DNA of 64,000 nucleotides from Dermacentor variabilis (taxonomy: Eukaryota > Arthropoda > Arachnida > Ixodida > Ixodidae), in contig NC_134573.1 in NCBI RefSeq assembly GCF_050947875.1, forward strand, positions 64,085,815 to 64,149,814. Direction: 5' to 3'. The notes below the pieces were generated by a model, which made no database searches, was not told the DNA's origin, and was given only the letters and a program-made list of their open reading frames with translations. Of the stretch, positions 61,026-64,000 are shown piece by piece. The position numbers and the translations under genes were made by a program. How positions within the stretch are numbered: position 1 is the stretch's first letter; the number at the start of each line of letters is the position of its first letter.

Positions 61026-62280
61026 ATTTCTATGTGTCGGATGGACCCTACAGTACTAAGTTTTGAAAAAAAAGAAGGCACTATTATGGACACTCGCTGA
61101 CTTAATTCAATATTTCTGCAGTTCATTTCCCGTGGAGTGTCATGAAACTTGTATTTTTTTTCTGTTTTTCGCGTGGATATACTTTCTGATGCAAGAGATT
61201 ATAAAAAGCCCTCGGGCGAAGGTCGAGATGCAAAGAAAAGTGTGATGTGCTTTTTTTATTCGTAAGTAGATATTGTTTTGTTTGCTTTTTCTTTTTTCGC
61301 GTTTTACAATGGTCATACGGGTTCCATAGAGAGGGCTACTGAACGGTTCAAGGGCTACCCAATGCAGTGCTGTCAACAACTAAATTGTAGCCTCCGGTCG
61401 CGCTGCGTTTTGTAACCTTCCATGAAACCTAGCAGCGAGTTATACATGTACGTGCAAACAACCAGTCGCGCCTTCAGTGAATTTGGCCTGTATTTTGCCA
61501 GCGAATTCGCTAGCAGAACATGCTGCTTGACGTATGACACACAACAAACTTGCTGATCACTTTTTTGTTCGAAAAATTTGTCTGTCTACCCCATCGATTG
61601 CGTTATATGCCGACGTTGTCTGATGTAATGTTGTTAAATTGTTATTTATCTTGAAGCGAGTAATTTCTTCCAAATGAAAGCATCGAAAATGCTCAAATAG
61701 TGCGATGGCCTTGTTGCGTTTTTCACCAGCACATCACACAATGTAATGTGAAGTGGAGCTGTCGCGATATTTTTATCTCAGATAGGGTAAATTACTGCAA
61801 GACGAGTGGTGTGATAGCAATCTGACCATTCATTCGCGCGTGGCCGACTCTGCAAGGTCTCGGGGACTGAACACACAAGAACTTGAATTTCATTATGCCG
61901 TAGTTTCTGAGTTGCGGCACTTCCATTGTCCTGTTTCATTTATTGCAGTTCGAATGAAAACAAAGGAAGCTATACGCGTATATTTATCACGTCGACGCGC
62001 CCCTCTTGTAAAATTGACTGCCGTTCAGAATGGAAACGGTGCGAGCCATAATTTATGCATGTAAAATATGGCACCATGTAAACTACGTGCGCCATTTACA
62101 TATATGGCTGCCAGTTCATTTTCTTTTTTGTTGTCTGCATTGTCTTGTGCTGTGTTTTAGAATGTATGGAACAAAACGGGTATAAAGAACAGCTGTATGC
62201 ATTTTATGCCCTTTTTACACCTTTACAACTCAGGGTTGCATTGTGGTCGTGTATAACTGCCTTGTAGATAAATTTGTACT

Positions 62281-62286
62281 AATAAA
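62281..62286 (+). terminator. Candidate poly(A) signal AATAAA
   Basis: A second canonical hexamer followed within 50 bases by a GT-rich element (AGTATGTTGTCTTC). By context it is a better poly(A) site than the one at 61020, but farther from the stop codon. Confidence 0.3.
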
Positions 62287-62300
62287 ATAGCAGTATTGTA

Positions 62301-63459
62301 GATAAAATACACTGTTTCAAAGTATGTTGTCTTCTCATTTTTATCGCTTAGCAAAGCAATCACTGAAATTTCAGATGCACACAATACAAGTTTTATCTCC
62401 GGGTTGCAATAGCCAAGCCCCTTTTATAATGTCATTCCAATTTAGCATTTTGACTTATCACTCACATATCATCGCCTACACCTTGCGACGGACATCCCCC
62501 TCTAAATAAATGTAGCTTTTAGACATATATACATCCAACTATTTGTTACATATTACCATCTTGTTCATGACCCCATTATCACAGATTTCTTCCAATCTTC
62601 TAAAAAAAAATTGTCGCTCTTCGACCATATCTGGCCTTTGCATCATAAAAAGTACCTACATGGTGATTTTAATTCACCGTACCACGAAATATAGTGTTAC
62701 TGTTATGGAGAATGGCTCCTTTTCCGATCAACAGTTTTTTACAATATGCGAAGGGTAATTGAAGCCTGCGAGCGTCCGATAAAATTTTCCGGCCTACGCA
62801 TTTTCCGGCGCTTTACCACGATTTCATTCGATGTCTTGTTGAAATAGCAAGTGACACGCATTTGTCAGACCATGAAACTAGGGGTCCTATACTCGGTAGA
62901 TTATTTCGCGGATGCTATCACTTTCGCATGATTTTACGTGACTCAGCACCGAACACTATCGCGTCCTGGGGCAACAGCGTTCCTTGCACAGCGCCAAGGA
63001 CGCTGGCCTGGCATTGTGCACACTTCCTGATTTCACGCGATAGACACCGACCGGAGCTGTTAGTTTGCTTGGGAAGACGTTTAAGTGCGACGGTTTTGGA
63101 AAATGTCCCGCTTTCCGAAATAAAATCCGAAGCCATCCAATGCAAAATGAGTTCCTACGAAATGGTATACCTGTGCCGGACTTCTATTCCGTGATATACG
63201 CGATAAGGAGTAGTATTTCTCCTGGAGCGACCAGTTAGTTAGGTCCTGCTTTCTGCAATGCATGTAAACGGCACGTGCTACCTGGTACATGAGCAGAGGG
63301 GGACTTGAGTTGTGCACATCGCTCCGAGGCGGAAGCGAAGCGTTAACCTAGGTTAGTTACGCAGAGCGTGTACCGTGTTTTGCTAAGCGAAAATGCACCA
63401 ACGCTGCTACAGCAACACCAAAATAAGGCGCAAGCGACCTGTAATTGAAGTTCGAGGAT
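62301..63459. other. Downstream intergenic stretch, no gene seen
   Basis: Frames at 62862-63194 (+) and 63081-63317 (-) overlap and show no known motif. Nothing else supported. Confidence 0.4.
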
Positions 63460-63489
63460 TGAAAAAAAAACGATATTCGTTATAATGAT

Positions 63490-64000
63490 TTCAACGCCAA
63501 AGCGTTAAGAGCCCCGTGTTGCAGAAAATCCGGCGTCGGCGTCCACGCATCGACCGTCGTTATGGCAAAAATCACGTCGAACTACGTATACCCAACCACG
63601 CAGGCCCTCTATGTAGCCCAAGAAAATTACTGAACTAATTGAATTTCTCCCAGTAAAATACCTCACAAAAATCGTAAAGTACGACTTACCCACAACCTAG
63701 AGACATGATAGCGTCGGATTGTAATTCGAATATACGAGAAAGCCTAATTCTTTCACGCGGAAACTCGAAACACAAACCCATTTTCCAGCGTTTATGCCAT
63801 CCATTGAGCGGCCGTGACCTCCGAGATATGCGCCCGCCGGCGCGCGCAAATCTCAAAGGCAATAAGCGGCGCGCACGGTTCTTTGCAACACCTCGAGATG
63901 GCGCTCACCTCCTCCGCATCGCGGCCCACGCAAGAGACCGCGTTTCTACCAGAAAGCTCGCCTTCGTTCGCCACCAGCGTTTCCCGGTAAACATTACAAC
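63490..64000. repeat. Probable dispersed tick repeat, cut by the window edge
   Basis: The segment starts CCAAAGCGTTAAGAGCCCCG, then GCAGAAAATCCGGCGTCGGC and TATGGCAAAAATCACGTCG, and ends in a GC-rich block at 63830-63980. It resembles a high-copy tick repeat by recollection only; no second copy occurs in this window to prove it. Confidence 0.4.

Larger units (their letters stand above)
58081..62300 (+). other. notum: Probable notum 3' UTR and downstream DNA
   Basis: No coding similarity follows the notum stop. No canonical AATAAA was seen until 61020-61025, so the 3' UTR may be 2.9-4.2 kb long if it is not spliced or ended by a variant signal. ORFs such as 58596-58904 and 59145-59432 on the minus strand have no recognisable domains. 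Confidence 0.4.

Overview
This window is animal genomic DNA, most likely from a hard tick (Ixodidae). The evidence is the dispersed repeats: several copies of a tRNA-derived SINE that looks like the tick Ruka family, LINE 3' ends with the proline/arginine-rich C-terminus seen in tick LINEs, Ty3/gypsy, mariner and P-element/THAP remnants, and abundant microsatellites. There is no operon structure, and only one host gene can be supported.

That gene is a complete notum orthologue on the + strand. Notum is the secreted palmitoleoyl-protein carboxylesterase that removes the lipid from Wnt proteins. No long ORF reveals it. It was assembled from 13 short exons between 9824 and 58080, each found by similarity to conserved Notum blocks and bounded by AG/GT splice sites. 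The exon lengths sum to 1710 nt, exactly 570 codons including the stop, and all twelve junctions keep frame. The predicted protein is 569 aa with a signal peptide, the GSSAGG nucleophile motif (Ser206), Asp313, His359, oxyanion-loop Trp102 and the conserved Cys-rich C-terminal block. A basic, His-rich insert of about 115 residues lies before that block.

Layout. 1-9.8 kb is upstream intergenic DNA (LINE 3' ends, one SINE, a CGTCGTCAT-like low-complexity tract, a perfect foldback hairpin). 9.8-10.07 kb is exon 1. Intron 1 (14.5 kb) holds SINEs, three GC-rich islands and a CA repeat. 24.5-30.2 kb carries exons 2-5, with SINEs, a LINE reverse-transcriptase fragment and a TA repeat in the introns. 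30.2-38.6 kb carries exons 6-8; intron 5 holds a 1-kb TIR element and intron 6 a short LTR retrotransposon. Intron 8 holds a second, inverted copy of the TIR element between nearly identical 168-bp inverted arms, one of which abuts a decayed THAP domain. 45.8-48.1 kb carries exons 9-11. Intron 11 (8.9 kb) holds a mariner pseudogene and a decayed Ty3/gypsy element with other elements fused at its 5' end. 57.0-58.1 kb carries exons 12-13. After the stop codon comes a probable long 3' UTR, then repeat DNA at the right edge.

The mobile-element genes are all broken. Nothing resembling a tRNA gene, rRNA gene or CRISPR array was found.
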